Origin: Caulochytrium protostelioides | Taxonomy: Eukaryota > Chytridiomycota > Caulochytriomycetes > Caulochytriales > Caulochytriaceae | Assembly (NCBI GenBank): GCA_003615045.1 | Contig: ML014141.1 | Coordinates: forward strand, 1-64,000 | Length of the DNA stretch: 64,000 bases | Direction: 5' to 3' | Translations under genes and position numbers: made by a program | The notes under the pieces: model-generated | The model's input: only the letters and a program-made list of their open reading frames with translations | Told to the model about the DNA's origin: nothing | The model's database searches: none | Shown here: positions 21,794 through 31,514 of the stretch, piece by piece | How positions within the stretch are numbered: the first letter of the stretch is position 1 | How the letters are laid out: each line of letters opens with the position of its first letter

Positions 21794-23457
21794 ATGGCGT
21801 TGCCTGCTGCCGCGGCCGTGACGGCCCTCGCGGCCACCGACCACGATGCGGCGCCCATGGTAAGTCCCCGGCCCCGCTCTCGTCATGGTCCGACGCCGTC
21901 CGTCGGAAACGACACGCTTGGGCGGCCATCTTCTCAGCAATGCTAGACGGTGCCGCATCTCCGCAACGTGATGTCGATGCTCTCCGTGTCATATGCCCGA
22001 TGTTGCAGATCCCATCTCGCGTACTCATCTCTTGTGCTTTTGGGGCCCATCATGGTGTATAGAAGGACATGTCCAAGATCACGGCCGTGCGCGCGATCCT
22101 CGACGAGTTTTCCAAGGAGGCCAACCGCAAGACGCGTTACAAGACGCGGCCGATCCCGATGGTCGCGCGGCCAAGTCTGCTCGACTGGGAGGTCATGCTC
22201 AGCAAGGACAACGAGTACCGCGGGTTCGTCGTCGTCGCGCTGCTTGCGATCGTGTTCACGGGCGTCCAGCTCGTCTACAACGGCTCGCTGACGCCGCACG
22301 AGCACAGCTGGACGATCTGGCGGTCGCTTGCGTCGCCAACGGGCATGTGGGTCGCGGACGCGACGCTCGTAGGCAGTATGTTTGTCGCGATCGGGCTCGT
22401 GAAGCTGCTCGTCAGTGACTGCATCTCGCGCGCCACGTTCCGCTTACTGCACTTCGTATGGATCTCTACATGGGTCGGCACCGCGCTGTGGTGGAGCTGG
22501 GTCGCGCAGTGGGACTGGCTGCCCACCATCTTCTTTGTTCTGCACACGTTCTGCATGCTCTGCAAGCACTATGCATACCTCGCGGGTAATAGCGAGCTCT
22601 ACGACTACAGCATCGAGCTGCGCCAGCTGAAGCGCGACCTCGCGGTGATTGCGAGCCACGCCTCGGAGCACCACGACGACGACGCCGCCATCGTCCACAG
22701 CATCGAAGCCCGCGTCGAGGAGCTCGAATCGGTGCTGTATGCCTCGAAAGTCGTCTTTCCGCAGAACGTCACGGTCGCCAACTTTGTCGACTACCTGCTG
22801 ATCCCGCGGCTCGTGTACAACCTCGACTACCCGCGGACGGACGGCATCCGCTGGGACTACCTGCTGGGCAAGGTCGCCGGGTTCGCCATGTCGTTCGCCT
22901 TCCTCTACATGGACATCGAGTTCTGCATCATGCCCGTGCTCAACCGCCTGACGACGCTCTCCTTCACGGGCGCCGTCATCAACCTCATCATGCCCATGAT
23001 GGTCGCGTACATGATGGTGTTCGTCATTATCTTTGAGTTTATCCTCAACGCCTTCGCGGAGGTCACGTGCTATGCGGACCGCGCCTTCTACGAGGACTGG
23101 TGGAACTGCGTCAACTTTGCCGAGTTTGCCCGCAAGTGGAACCGGCCCGTCCACGAGTTTCTGCTGCGCCACGTCTACCTCAGCGCCCTCCGCACGGGCC
23201 GCATCTCCAAGTCGACGGCGGCGTTCATCACGTTTTTCCTCTCGTCGGTGGCCCACGAGGTGGTCATGATCTGGGCGTCCAAGCGGTGGTCACTCTGGCT
23301 CTTTGCGATGCAGATGTCGCAGCTGCCGCTCATCTGGGCCGCCAACCTGCCGTTCATGCGCGGCCACATTATCCTGGGCAACGCCTTCTTTTGGTTCGGC
23401 CTCGCCGTCGGGCCGCCCTTGCTGATGATCGCTTACCTCCGCGATCACTTCCTCTGA
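21794..23457 (+). CDS. ARE2: Sterol O-acyltransferase (ACAT/ARE type, MBOAT), two exons
   Basis: A 486-aa polytopic ER enzyme that esterifies sterols with fatty acyl-CoA for lipid-droplet storage. The exons are 21794-21859 (22 codons) and 22063-23457, phase 0. Diagnostic motifs are 'FYEDWWN', followed by 'RPVHEFLLRHVY', and the active-site-type His in 'LSSVAHEVVM'. The lumen/cytosol loop 'PRLVYNLDYPRTDGIRWDY' and the ending 'MRGHIILGNAFFWFGLAVGP' place it with ACAT/ARE rather than DGAT1. About nine hydrophobic spans are visible. Exon 1 adds an Ala-rich tail starting 'MALPAAAAVTALAA'. It was preferred to the internal ATG at 22069 because a GTAAGT donor and TATAG acceptor join the two in frame. 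The N-terminus is far shorter than in yeast Are1/Are2 (about 610-640 aa). Confidence 0.93.
21860..22062 (+). other. Intron of sterol acyltransferase (203 nt, phase 0)
   Basis: GTAAGT donor directly after an ATG codon, and a TATAG acceptor. The interior is lower in GC than the exons and carries stops in the joined frame. Splicing brings a 22-codon exon into frame with the MBOAT body. Confidence 0.82.
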
Positions 23458-24450
23458 ACCGACAGCATCGCCAGCATCATCCACTTAGCTCCCAGCATCA
23501 TACGCCGTCGGAAAGAAGGCCGAACCCGAGGATGGACAACCCCGCTGGATCCCGAGAAGCGAGGTCATGATGTTAGGCGGGGCCAGATTGGGCCGGATTG
23601 TTATGGCGGGTCCTTGTTGGGTGCAGCCCATGGATGACGGGAAGGCCTCCAAGGTCGACCACCGCCTTCAACGCTGCCCACATGGCAATCCTGCCATGTC
23701 GCTCGTTGCGTGGGCTCCACGTCTCGGAGGAAAGGCGTGGTCGGTAAAAGCGGCGACCGCCACGCTGTCACCTGAAGCACCGCCGCCCACAAGGGATCGG
23801 ACCCCGCCTCGCGACGCGTCCTGCGCGCGCGCCACCGAAGCAGGCGAACGAGAAGACCCCTCTCTATACCCTCTTGCTATTTATACCTTCATCATGATGA
23901 GATAGCATCGGCGAGTCCGGGACGCGACGCTTCGGGCCACGGGATCGCCGGATGAGGCTGGCGGGGGTTTCAGCGATGCCACGTGGGGGAAAGAGGGCGT
24001 TCGAGCGACGCTGGGCGCAGCAAGGGCGAGGCGCCCCAGCCCGAGACGGTTTCTTGTCGCGGCCGCGGCCGCGGCCGAAGGCTTCGTTTCTTGGCCGTTG
24101 TCTTGGTCATGCATCGGCGGCGCCGTCTCATGACGGGCGCCGCGAACGACCCCCGTGGGCGGGCGCCGAGATGCCAGGGCACCCGCGGCAAGCGCCCGCC
24201 TCTTCCGCCGTCCCTCGGGCTCTCTCTTTCTCGCCCCGAAGCGTTGACGGGCCTGCTCGAGCGGGCGCCGCCCTGGCCGGACGCCGGCCTGCTCGAGGCA
24301 CGCCGGCCTCCGCCAGAGGCCGATCCAGCCGCTGATACCTGCAGCCGCCATCGTCATGGCTGATCGTCCTGCCCGTCCTGCCCGTCCTCATCACGCCGTC
24401 TACGCCGTCGACACCGTGGTCTCGTTTGCCTCGTTCGTCGTCGCGCCACG
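23458..24450. other. Intergenic sterol acyltransferase / DHHC gene
   Basis: About 1 kb with no supported gene. A low-GC patch at about 23865-23910 (TATTTATACC) could be a 3' end signal of the upstream gene or a core promoter element. An ATG at 24356 in strong context opens a frame that runs past and overlaps the DHHC start in another frame. Confidence 0.45.
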
Positions 24451-25926
24451 ATGCCGAGCCAGCGGAGTCTGGTGCTGCGGGCGCTCGGCGGCTTCCCGCT
24501 GGCGATCGTCAGCGCGATCCTCGTCTGGGCGTACTATGCGTACACGGTGCACGTGTGCGGCGAGCTGCTGATCCGGTCCGGGTGGACGACGCTCGCGATC
24601 GTGTTCCTCGTGCCCTTCCACGTGGCGTACGGCATGACCGTCCTCGCGTTCGCGTATGCGGTGCGCACCGATCCCGGGTATGTGCCGCAGGACCCCGCAT
24701 GGCAGCCGCCCAGCGGCATGGACGCGGTATGGAACCAGGACGCCTCGCTGATGGACTTTGACCACGCGCTCCACGATGCCGAGCGTGGGATGGCGCCGCG
24801 CCGCGCGCCGTCCGGCCGGATCATCCTTGGCACAGCGAGCGACGAAGACGAAGACGAAGACGACGACGACGACGACGCCTTCGCTAAAGACGACGACGAC
24901 GATAGTGACGCGCAGATGGCAGTAGACATCGCTGACGACGGGCAGTCGCCGCGCGACGAGTCGGGCTTTCGGCACGCCGCGGGATCCACTCGGCGGCCGC
25001 GGTGGAACGACGCCGCCGCGCCGCTCGCGCCGGCCAGGCCCCCGCTCGTCCGCGCCGGCTCCGTGCTGGCGGGTCCCGCCGCTACCGCCGCCGCCGCCGC
25101 CGCCGACGCGCGGGACCCGCTCCGCCCGGTATCCAGTCTCCAGCGCCTCGCGAGCGCCGTGCCGGTCGCGAGTATGGCGGTTGCGACGCTCGGCCAGATG
25201 GCCCACGATGCCGCTGACGTGTCGCCTGCGCCCTCCCCGTCCCTCAGTGCTGCTGCGATGCCTGCGGCGGCGTCCGGCGGCCTCGCGGCAGACCGCGCCT
25301 GGGACCGCCGCCCAGAGGCGGAGGCGCAGGCCGATTCGCCGCGAACGCGCCTACGGCCGCCGCGGCGATTCTGCTATGTGTGCGGCATCACGAAGCCGCC
25401 GCACGCGCACCACTGCAGCGTGTGTCAGCGCTGTGTCCGCGGGTTCGACCACCACTGCCCGTTCATTGGGAACTGCGTCGGCGCGCACAACCTGAAGCCG
25501 TTTCTCGTGTTTCTGGTGTGGGGCACGCTGCTGGTCGCCGTCACCGGCGGGACGACGCTGCAGGCGGTCATGTGGTGCGTGGCGCAGTCGCGCGGCGATC
25601 CCGACGCCATCATTGGCCGCGTGCTCCTGAACTTCCACGCGCTCATGCTCCTCATCCTCGGTGCCGTGTTTGGCCTGTTTCTGGCGGTGATGCTGGGCGT
25701 GCAGTCATACTACCTCCTGACGGGCCAGACCGCGCTGGAGACTATGCAGGCCGCCCACCGTCAGCCATCGGTGGCCACTGGCGCGTCCTCTGCGCCGCAT
25801 CCCGTCACTGCAACCGCAATCCGTCGACCCCGGTCCTGGCGACAGAACCTGGTCCGGGTCCTCGGACACCGCAAGCGGCTCTGGCTGTGGCCCGCGCCAC
25901 TCGATCCCCTCTCGATTAGCCTCTAA
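24451..25926 (+). CDS. DHHC-type protein S-palmitoyltransferase
   Basis: A 491-aa membrane enzyme that attaches palmitate to Cys of target proteins. It has two N-terminal spans (about 12-33 and 45-66), then the cysteine-rich zinc domain 'CYVCGITKPPHAHHCSVCQR' and the catalytic 'FDHHCPFIGNCVG' (DHHC Cys336), then two more spans (about 352-372 and 388-412). This is the usual four-span layout with the active site on the cytosolic face. The cytosolic loop between span 2 and the zinc domain is about 240 aa, several times the usual size. It contains an Asp/Glu run (residues ~130-155) and Ala-rich stretches. The C-tail is basic and Trp-rich. The TTxE-like motif that normally follows span 4 reads 'TGQTALETM'. 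I cannot assign a paralogue. The start is the ATG in GCCACGATG context with a hydrophobic span close behind it. Confidence 0.94.
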   Translation: MPSQRSLVLRALGGFPLAIVSAILVWAYYAYTVHVCGELLIRSGWTTLAIVFLVPFHVAYGMTVLAFAYAVRTDPGYVPQDPAWQPPSGMDAVWNQDASLMDFDHALHDAERGMAPRRAPSGRIILGTASDEDEDEDDDDDDAFAKDDDDDSDAQMAVDIADDGQSPRDESGFRHAAGSTRRPRWNDAAAPLAPARPPLVRAGSVLAGPAATAAAAAADARDPLRPVSSLQRLASAVPVASMAVATLGQMAHDAADVSPAPSPSLSAAAMPAAASGGLAADRAWDRRPEAEAQADSPRTRLRPPRRFCYVCGITKPPHAHHCSVCQRCVRGFDHHCPFIGNCVGAHNLKPFLVFLVWGTLLVAVTGGTTLQAVMWCVAQSRGDPDAIIGRVLLNFHALMLLILGAVFGLFLAVMLGVQSYYLLTGQTALETMQAAHRQPSVATGASSAPHPVTATAIRRPRSWRQNLVRVLGHRKRLWLWPAPLDPLSISL

Positions 25927-26072
25927 AAAAATACCGATCATCGCATTGCATCGCATCGCATTGCATCGCATCGCATTGCCTGAGTGGCGGCGCATTGCAT
26001 GGGCGGTGGCGTCAGCGGCAGCTAGCCGCTGCAGGGGAGCAGTGATCGCGTCGCGGCACTCGGAGACGCGAC
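25927..26072. terminator. Convergent 3' ends of DHHC gene and XPB
   Basis: A 146-bp gap between converging stops. It opens with an A-run immediately after the DHHC stop and contains a 15-bp tandem repeat (25939-25979). Both transcripts must end here or overlap. Confidence 0.35.
25939..25979. repeat. 15-bp tandem repeat (CATCGCATTGCATCG), 2.7 copies
   Basis: Two perfect 15-bp copies plus 11 bases of a third, built from alternating GCATC and GCATT pentamers. It is related in sequence to the pentamer array at 55186-55225, about 29 kb away. Confidence 0.85.
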
Positions 26073-29000
26073 TTAGCGCTTCAGCTGGCGGTACATGGCG
26101 CGCCGCGTCTGCTTGTCAAACGCGTGCCGGCCCGAGGTCGATCCGCGGTTCTTGTTGATCTCCATGTAGGCCATCGTGTCGCCACCTGAGAGACTCTTGA
26201 GCGTGCCCGCGCGGCGCACAAACAGATTCAACCCGCCCGGACGCGGCCGGGTGGCGCCGTGGCCGCTCGCGGCGCCGTCGAAGCCGTCGATGCCCTCCAT
26301 CTCGTCCGAGGACGCGTCCGAGTCGCCCGCGGGGCCCGCGCGGCGCAGCTCGCCGGCGCCCGCGCTGGCCACGAGCTGCGCGAGCCCGTCGTCCGCGCCC
26401 AGCGCTTCATCGTCCAGATCGGCCGCGTGGCGCTGCGCCGCGATGAGGACCGTCGCGAGCAACTCGAGCTGCTGGGCCTTGGTGCGGTAGGCGAGGTGCG
26501 GGACGGCCGCCGCGGCCGCGTCGGCGGTGAGGGTCGAGATGACGCGGAACGCATATCCCTGGTCGATGAGGAACTGCTGCCGCTTCGTCGAGTAGTACGT
26601 TTCCTCGGTGTTGCGCGAGAGCAGGGTATAGAAGTGCGCGTCGTGGGTCGTGCTGGCGGCCCACGCAGGCGGCGGGCCGCCCTCCGCGCCCTGCGCCAGC
26701 GTCGTGGCCGGGTCGCCCTCGCCCACGCCTGCCAGCGCGCGTGCCATCGCCGCGTCCTCGTCCGCGTCCTCGTCGCCATCGGCCGCGGCGACGGCGGCGT
26801 CGACATCGATGGGGGGTGGCACGGGGGCTGCCGATGGTGCTGGCACCGAGGTCGGAGGCGCCGTGGAGTGGGGCTCAGCCGGCGCCGCGGCTCGCGCGCT
26901 GCCGCCGCCGGCCATGCCGCGCCCGCGCTTCGAGCGGAGGATCCGGCCGAGCCGCTGGGCTTCCTGACGCCGCGAGCCGTACTGGCTGCTGATCTGGATG
27001 AGGCAGTTGGCTTCCGGTAGATCGACGCTCGTGTCGCCGATCTTGCTCAGGAAGATGGTGTTGAGGGCCGGGTTGTACCGGAAGTTCTGGAGGATGCGGA
27101 GCCGCTCGGCCTGCGAGGTGCCGCCGTACAAGTAGGGCCGGCCGATCGTGGTCGCATAGTGCTTGAGCGCGAACACGTTGTCGGAAAAGACGATGATCTT
27201 GTCGCCGCGGGCCTCGTGCATCTGGATGAGGAACTGGCAGAGCTGGATCTTGTGTGGGTTCATCACCGCGAGCAGTTGTCGCTTGCGGGCCGTCGGCTCG
27301 GTGATGTACTCGCGGTAGAAGGGCGCGGCCATAGGACACAACACTTCGGCGCAGTCGACCGTGGCGATGTGGCCCTTGCTCGCGAGATCGAGCCAGTTCG
27401 CCTCAAACAGCTTCGGCCCGATCAGGTATTTGAGATTCTTAATCTTGTCGTCCTCACGGACGAGTGTTGCGGTCAGCCCGAGCTTGGCGTGCGTCTTGAC
27501 CAGCACAAGCACTTTGCGGAAGATCTCCGCGGGGACCACGTGGACTTCGTCGAGGATCAGCAGCCCCCACTCGCGGCTCTGGAGAAAATCCATCATCTTT
27601 TGGGCATCGTACGCACGCTTGCCTGTGAATGTGACCATCGTGTAGGTGGAAATCATGACCCCGGCGTCGCCGACGAAGCGGTCTTTGGCGTCCGACGTAA
27701 ACTTGGCGATCTGGCCGTCCTGGAGGGTCGACCATGCGCGGAACTCGCGCGACCACTGCTCCACCGAGACCGAGCTGGTGCACAGCACGAGCACCGACTT
27801 CTTGATCGTCGAGGCCGCGGTGACGCCCACGAGCGTCTTGCCGGCGCCACACGGCAGCACGATCATGCCGCTCCGCGCGCGGCGCCCGCCGCCAAACATC
27901 TTGCTCAGGGCCTGCTCCTGGTACGGCCGCAGTTTCGTCAGCGGCTTCAGATCGATGTCGAGCGACGGGTTGCGCACGTCAGCCGCGAAATCATACTCTT
28001 CCTGCATCGGGTGCTCAAGCTCATGCGACGCTTCGCGGACCTGCTCCGCTTGCAACGGGTCGATCTCGAACGAGGCCGTCATGATGAAATCATCGGCTGC
28101 GTCGTTATCGTCATCGTCGTCACCATCATTGCCACTCATGGCGAGGGGGTCTGCCTTGGGTGGCGGCTTCGACGGATCAGCGTCTGCGTTCGGAGGATCC
28201 GCAACAGCGTGACCCGGTCGGGAGGAAATTGCCGTCTGAACGCGGCTCCTGGATGCGGGTGCCGACGAGTCTAATGGGATCGCCGCCATCTCGACGTCCG
28301 CCGGCACGTCTTCGTCGTGGTCGTGGTGGTCGTGGTGATCGTGCTCATCCAGTTCTTGCGCATAAGCTTCCAGATCCAAGTCGAGCATGAATGCGTCGTC
28401 CTTCAGCACATCCATTACATCCGCAACGCGCGGCGCCGCCGCGTCGTGGCGTGGCTCGGCGCCGAGATGCAGAAGGTCGGTCGTGGGCCCGCCATCGACG
28501 CTCAGGTCCATCAGCGCGGGCATCTCCATCGTCACGGGCCCGTTCACATGCGCGTCAATCGAGTCGATGATCGCGCGGTCCTGCTTCGACGCGTTGGTCT
28601 GGGACGGCGCTACGTCGCCGGCGAGATCGATGGTTTCGCCGGCGGCGAGCATCCGCTGGCGCTGCTTAGCTTGGGTCTCGCCCGTAATGCGGTCGGCTTC
28701 GCGCTCGCTCTCGCTCTTCTTGGGCGCTTGCGGCGCTGCAGTGCGCGGGTCGACTTTGAGGTACGCGGCGGCCACGTGGTCGCGTTCAGCAATCGCGTAG
28801 GCGAACGGCGCCTCGGGCGCCGCATCGATGCGGCTCGCTGCGATCCGCGGGTCCGCTAGTAGCGTGCGCAGCACGGATTCATACTCGCTCTCGACGTAGA
28901 ACCGGCCCGACTTGAGCACGAGCTTCACCTTGCCGTATGACTGAGTATACTTGCGGATCGTCGCGACGAGCGAGTCGTCGAGCTGGTTTTTGGCGAACTT

Positions 29001-30110
29001 CGTGAGGACGTTAAGCACGATCGTGGCGTCTAGCCCGATCGAGACGGCTGCGTAGAGAGAGGTCTCGGTGAGCTTGTACTCATGCACGTGGCGCGGCCGC
29101 GACACGGGCTCGGCGACCGCAATCAGGAAATCCATCGCGTGGTGCGCGATTGGCGAGAAGGCTTCTAGGACGATCCGGCCATTGGTGAGCACCCACAGCG
29201 GCCGTGCCGCGTGGTCCGGCTTGAGCGGGAGATGCGCAAAGTCCCATGCGCCGAACTGCTCGTGAAGCGTCGCATCGAGCGCATCGCCGTCGTCGACATG
29301 AATGGGGCTGTCGCCGCCGTTGTCATTGTCGTCGTCGTCGTTACAATCGGCGAATAAGCCACGCGGGGGGCCGCGATCCCGGACCAATCCGCTCGGCGCG
29401 TCCTGATCGATGTCCGAGTCCGAGTCCGGCGCGTCGAGTCGATCGAGCACATGGGTGGGCATTGCGCGACGGAGGCCCAGTATGAGTCGTCGGTCCGGCC
29501 GCGAAGTAGTAGGTGGCGCAGGCGTCGCGGGCAGCCGTGACGACCGCGATGCGGGCTGGCCACGAGGCGTTCTTGGCTTCACGGGCGTCGCGCTGGCAGA
29601 CGACGGTGGGCGGTCTCGGGGGGCGGAAGTCACGGTCTTGCGCGTGGCCGTCACATGCCGACCTCGGCGGCCTGCCATGGCGGCTGTCGTCCTGCGCGCC
29701 TTCTTTGTGGCGGGAAGTGCCGCGTCGTGGTCATCCGCGAGTGAAGCCCGATCAGCATCAGCATCAACACTCGCATCAGCATCAACATCTGAGTCGGAGT
29801 CGGAAGGTACATCGTGCATGATGCTTGCCCGTCGCTTCGCTGAACGACCAGTCACGGTGTCCACGTGGACCTCGAACTCGGAGTCGGAGTCGGAGTCGGA
29901 GTCGATCTGGACATCGGCGTCGGAGTCGGAGTCGCTGATGATATCTGGTTCCGGCTCCGAGGCCGACGGGGGATCGCTGCCGCGATCGCGGGTGGGACGC
30001 CGCCGCTTCCGAGGCCGCGCCGACATGTCTTCCGGCGGATCAGGCGACGCATCGCGGGGACCGCTCGACGGCGTCGCCGCGCGCGCCGAGCGGCGCCGAC
30101 GCAGCTCCAT
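26073..30110 (-). CDS. SSL2: TFIIH 3'-5' DNA helicase/translocase XPB (Ssl2/Rad25)
   Basis: A 1345-aa nuclear ATPase of TFIIH that opens promoters and damaged DNA for nucleotide excision repair. Residues 1-300 are basic and Asp/Ser-rich disorder. The XPB N-terminal domain starts near 307 ('PLWVLTNGRIVLEAFSPIAH'). The helicase core has Walker A 'LPCGAGKTL' (~753), the DEVH box 'LLILDEVHVVPAEIF' (~852), the XPB-specific R-E-D motif in 'TATLVREDDKIKNLKYLIGP' (~888), and motif VI 'QEAQRLGRILR' (~1056). Then comes a 90-aa Pro/Ala/Asp insert, and the conserved 'HFYTLLSRNTEETYYSTKRQ'. Length far exceeds the family norm (about 780-850), owing to the N-terminal extension, linkers between the N-terminal domain and the core, and the late insert. 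The start is the ATG at 30110; the frame upstream offers only GTG. Single exon. Confidence 0.97.
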   Translation of the reverse strand: MELRRRRSARAATPSSGPRDASPDPPEDMSARPRKRRRPTRDRGSDPPSASEPEPDIISDSDSDADVQIDSDSDSDSEFEVHVDTVTGRSAKRRASIMHDVPSDSDSDVDADASVDADADRASLADDHDAALPATKKARRTTAAMAGRRGRHVTATRKTVTSAPRDRPPSSASATPVKPRTPRGQPASRSSRLPATPAPPTTSRPDRRLILGLRRAMPTHVLDRLDAPDSDSDIDQDAPSGLVRDRGPPRGLFADCNDDDDNDNGGDSPIHVDDGDALDATLHEQFGAWDFAHLPLKPDHAARPLWVLTNGRIVLEAFSPIAHHAMDFLIAVAEPVSRPRHVHEYKLTETSLYAAVSIGLDATIVLNVLTKFAKNQLDDSLVATIRKYTQSYGKVKLVLKSGRFYVESEYESVLRTLLADPRIAASRIDAAPEAPFAYAIAERDHVAAAYLKVDPRTAAPQAPKKSESEREADRITGETQAKQRQRMLAAGETIDLAGDVAPSQTNASKQDRAIIDSIDAHVNGPVTMEMPALMDLSVDGGPTTDLLHLGAEPRHDAAAPRVADVMDVLKDDAFMLDLDLEAYAQELDEHDHHDHHDHDEDVPADVEMAAIPLDSSAPASRSRVQTAISSRPGHAVADPPNADADPSKPPPKADPLAMSGNDGDDDDDNDAADDFIMTASFEIDPLQAEQVREASHELEHPMQEEYDFAADVRNPSLDIDLKPLTKLRPYQEQALSKMFGGGRRARSGMIVLPCGAGKTLVGVTAASTIKKSVLVLCTSSVSVEQWSREFRAWSTLQDGQIAKFTSDAKDRFVGDAGVMISTYTMVTFTGKRAYDAQKMMDFLQSREWGLLILDEVHVVPAEIFRKVLVLVKTHAKLGLTATLVREDDKIKNLKYLIGPKLFEANWLDLASKGHIATVDCAEVLCPMAAPFYREYITEPTARKRQLLAVMNPHKIQLCQFLIQMHEARGDKIIVFSDNVFALKHYATTIGRPYLYGGTSQAERLRILQNFRYNPALNTIFLSKIGDTSVDLPEANCLIQISSQYGSRRQEAQRLGRILRSKRGRGMAGGGSARAAAPAEPHSTAPPTSVPAPSAAPVPPPIDVDAAVAAADGDEDADEDAAMARALAGVGEGDPATTLAQGAEGGPPPAWAASTTHDAHFYTLLSRNTEETYYSTKRQQFLIDQGYAFRVISTLTADAAAAAVPHLAYRTKAQQLELLATVLIAAQRHAADLDDEALGADDGLAQLVASAGAGELRRAGPAGDSDASSDEMEGIDGFDGAASGHGATRPRPGGLNLFVRRAGTLKSLSGGDTMAYMEINKNRGSTSGRHAFDKQTRRAMYRQLKR
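29875..29935. repeat. GAGTCG hexamer arrays encoding Asp-Ser runs in XPB
   Basis: Imperfect GAGTCG/GAGTCC hexamers (plus strand) read on the minus strand as the Asp-Ser dipeptides of the acidic N-terminal tail of XPB. A second, looser Asp-Ala/Asp-Ser array lies at about 29750-29810. Such serine-in-acid tracts are classic casein kinase 2 targets; that is inference from sequence type only. Confidence 0.7.
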
Positions 30111-31514
30111 GGCCACGTGCGGCGGCGTGCCCTGTGGCGTCCGCCGCCCGAACGGACACGGGGTTGGTTTCGTCCCCCTCGGCTCTGCTCGGGAACGCGT
30201 GGATGGGCGTGGTCACCTTGGGCGCCGTGAGTGGGCGGTATTCTCCGCGAAGGCGATAGCGCAGGTCTCTCGCAAAGCAATGCAAAGCCACGCAGCGAGC
30301 GGGACACGGCGCACACGGCGTAGCTAGGGTTCCAACAGGGGAGATCATCCCCCATGTGCCCAGACGATGGCGTCCGCCAGAACGATCGATCGTCCTGGAC
30401 GGCTTTGTGCGTTTCGTTTGGCGACGCCGCGGTGGATCCGGTATCATGCGCGTCGGGTGCAGGATCGTCACCCTTCTCCGTCGCGGGGAAATCGTGGCGT
30501 CATTCCGGGTCAGGAATGACGCCGCTCGCGCGTCCGCCGCCGACGTGGCCCCTTCAAACGCTATGCGGTATCCGTGGCTGAGTCGCTCAGCCACCGAGGT
30601 GTGGCGCTCGGGACCCCGGCCACGTGGGGTGCCTCGCGCCTCGCGCCTACGGCGGCGCTGGACGACTCGCTTCATGGGTCCCAGGCAAGAGCAAATAGAG
30701 GACATCAATAAATGACTCTCTCTCAAGTGTACGATCACTAATCCTGATTTCCCATCCAGCGATGCACTTCATAGCGCTGCGAGAGAAGATTCTTGTGTAG
30801 CGCGATAGATGAACGGCGCAACGCCGTTCCATGGTCTGAGGACCCGTGGCAAGGACGCGCCGTCGGCGGCATGTAGACCATGGCGATGCTCCATCAGGCT
30901 GGGATGAACGGATAGGCACGCAGTATGCGCTGGGTCGTCTTTTGGGGTCCATGGCGGCGCTTGGGCATGTCGGCAGAAAATGGCGTATCGCGTCCCCCGT
31001 TGACCCAATGGAACTCTAAGCCACGCAACGCTCAATCCAGCGCCACATCACCCTGTGCATGCCCGCCACCGCCACCATCGCCCCACTATGGCCCATCGAC
31101 GCTTCGGCGGATCTTCCTCGTGTTCCATCGCCGCGACGGTATGCACACGCTGCCGCCGCCGCCGCCACTTCCATCACGCCGCTATCGCGACAACGATCGG
31201 CCGATGAAGACCGTCGAGCGGCGGCCACGATGGAACAACCAACGCGGCCGCGGCTGACGGCGATCTCGCGTCGCGCAGCGGTGGGATCTCCGTCCTCGCA
31301 CGCCGTGGCCGGTCCAAGCGACGCGATGGCGGCCCCACCGTTAACTTCCGCGACCCTCTCTGTTCTTTGCCGCCGCGACCCTTGATCCGTCGACCGATCG
31401 CCGTCCTCCCCAGTTGCCGTCTAGAGCGCGTGTACGGTCACGCTCGGGCCTGCTGCACGCTCGGGCCTTCTGGGTGCCCGCATCTTCGGGGGTGCGCAGT
31501 ATCGACGCTACACG
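30111..31514. other. Divergent intergenic region XPB / SEC3
   Basis: 1.4 kb containing the promoters of two divergent genes. The middle (about 30690-30790) is AT-richer and includes an AATAAA at about 30707. No open frame shows the codon bias of the flanking genes. Nothing else recognised. Confidence 0.5.
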
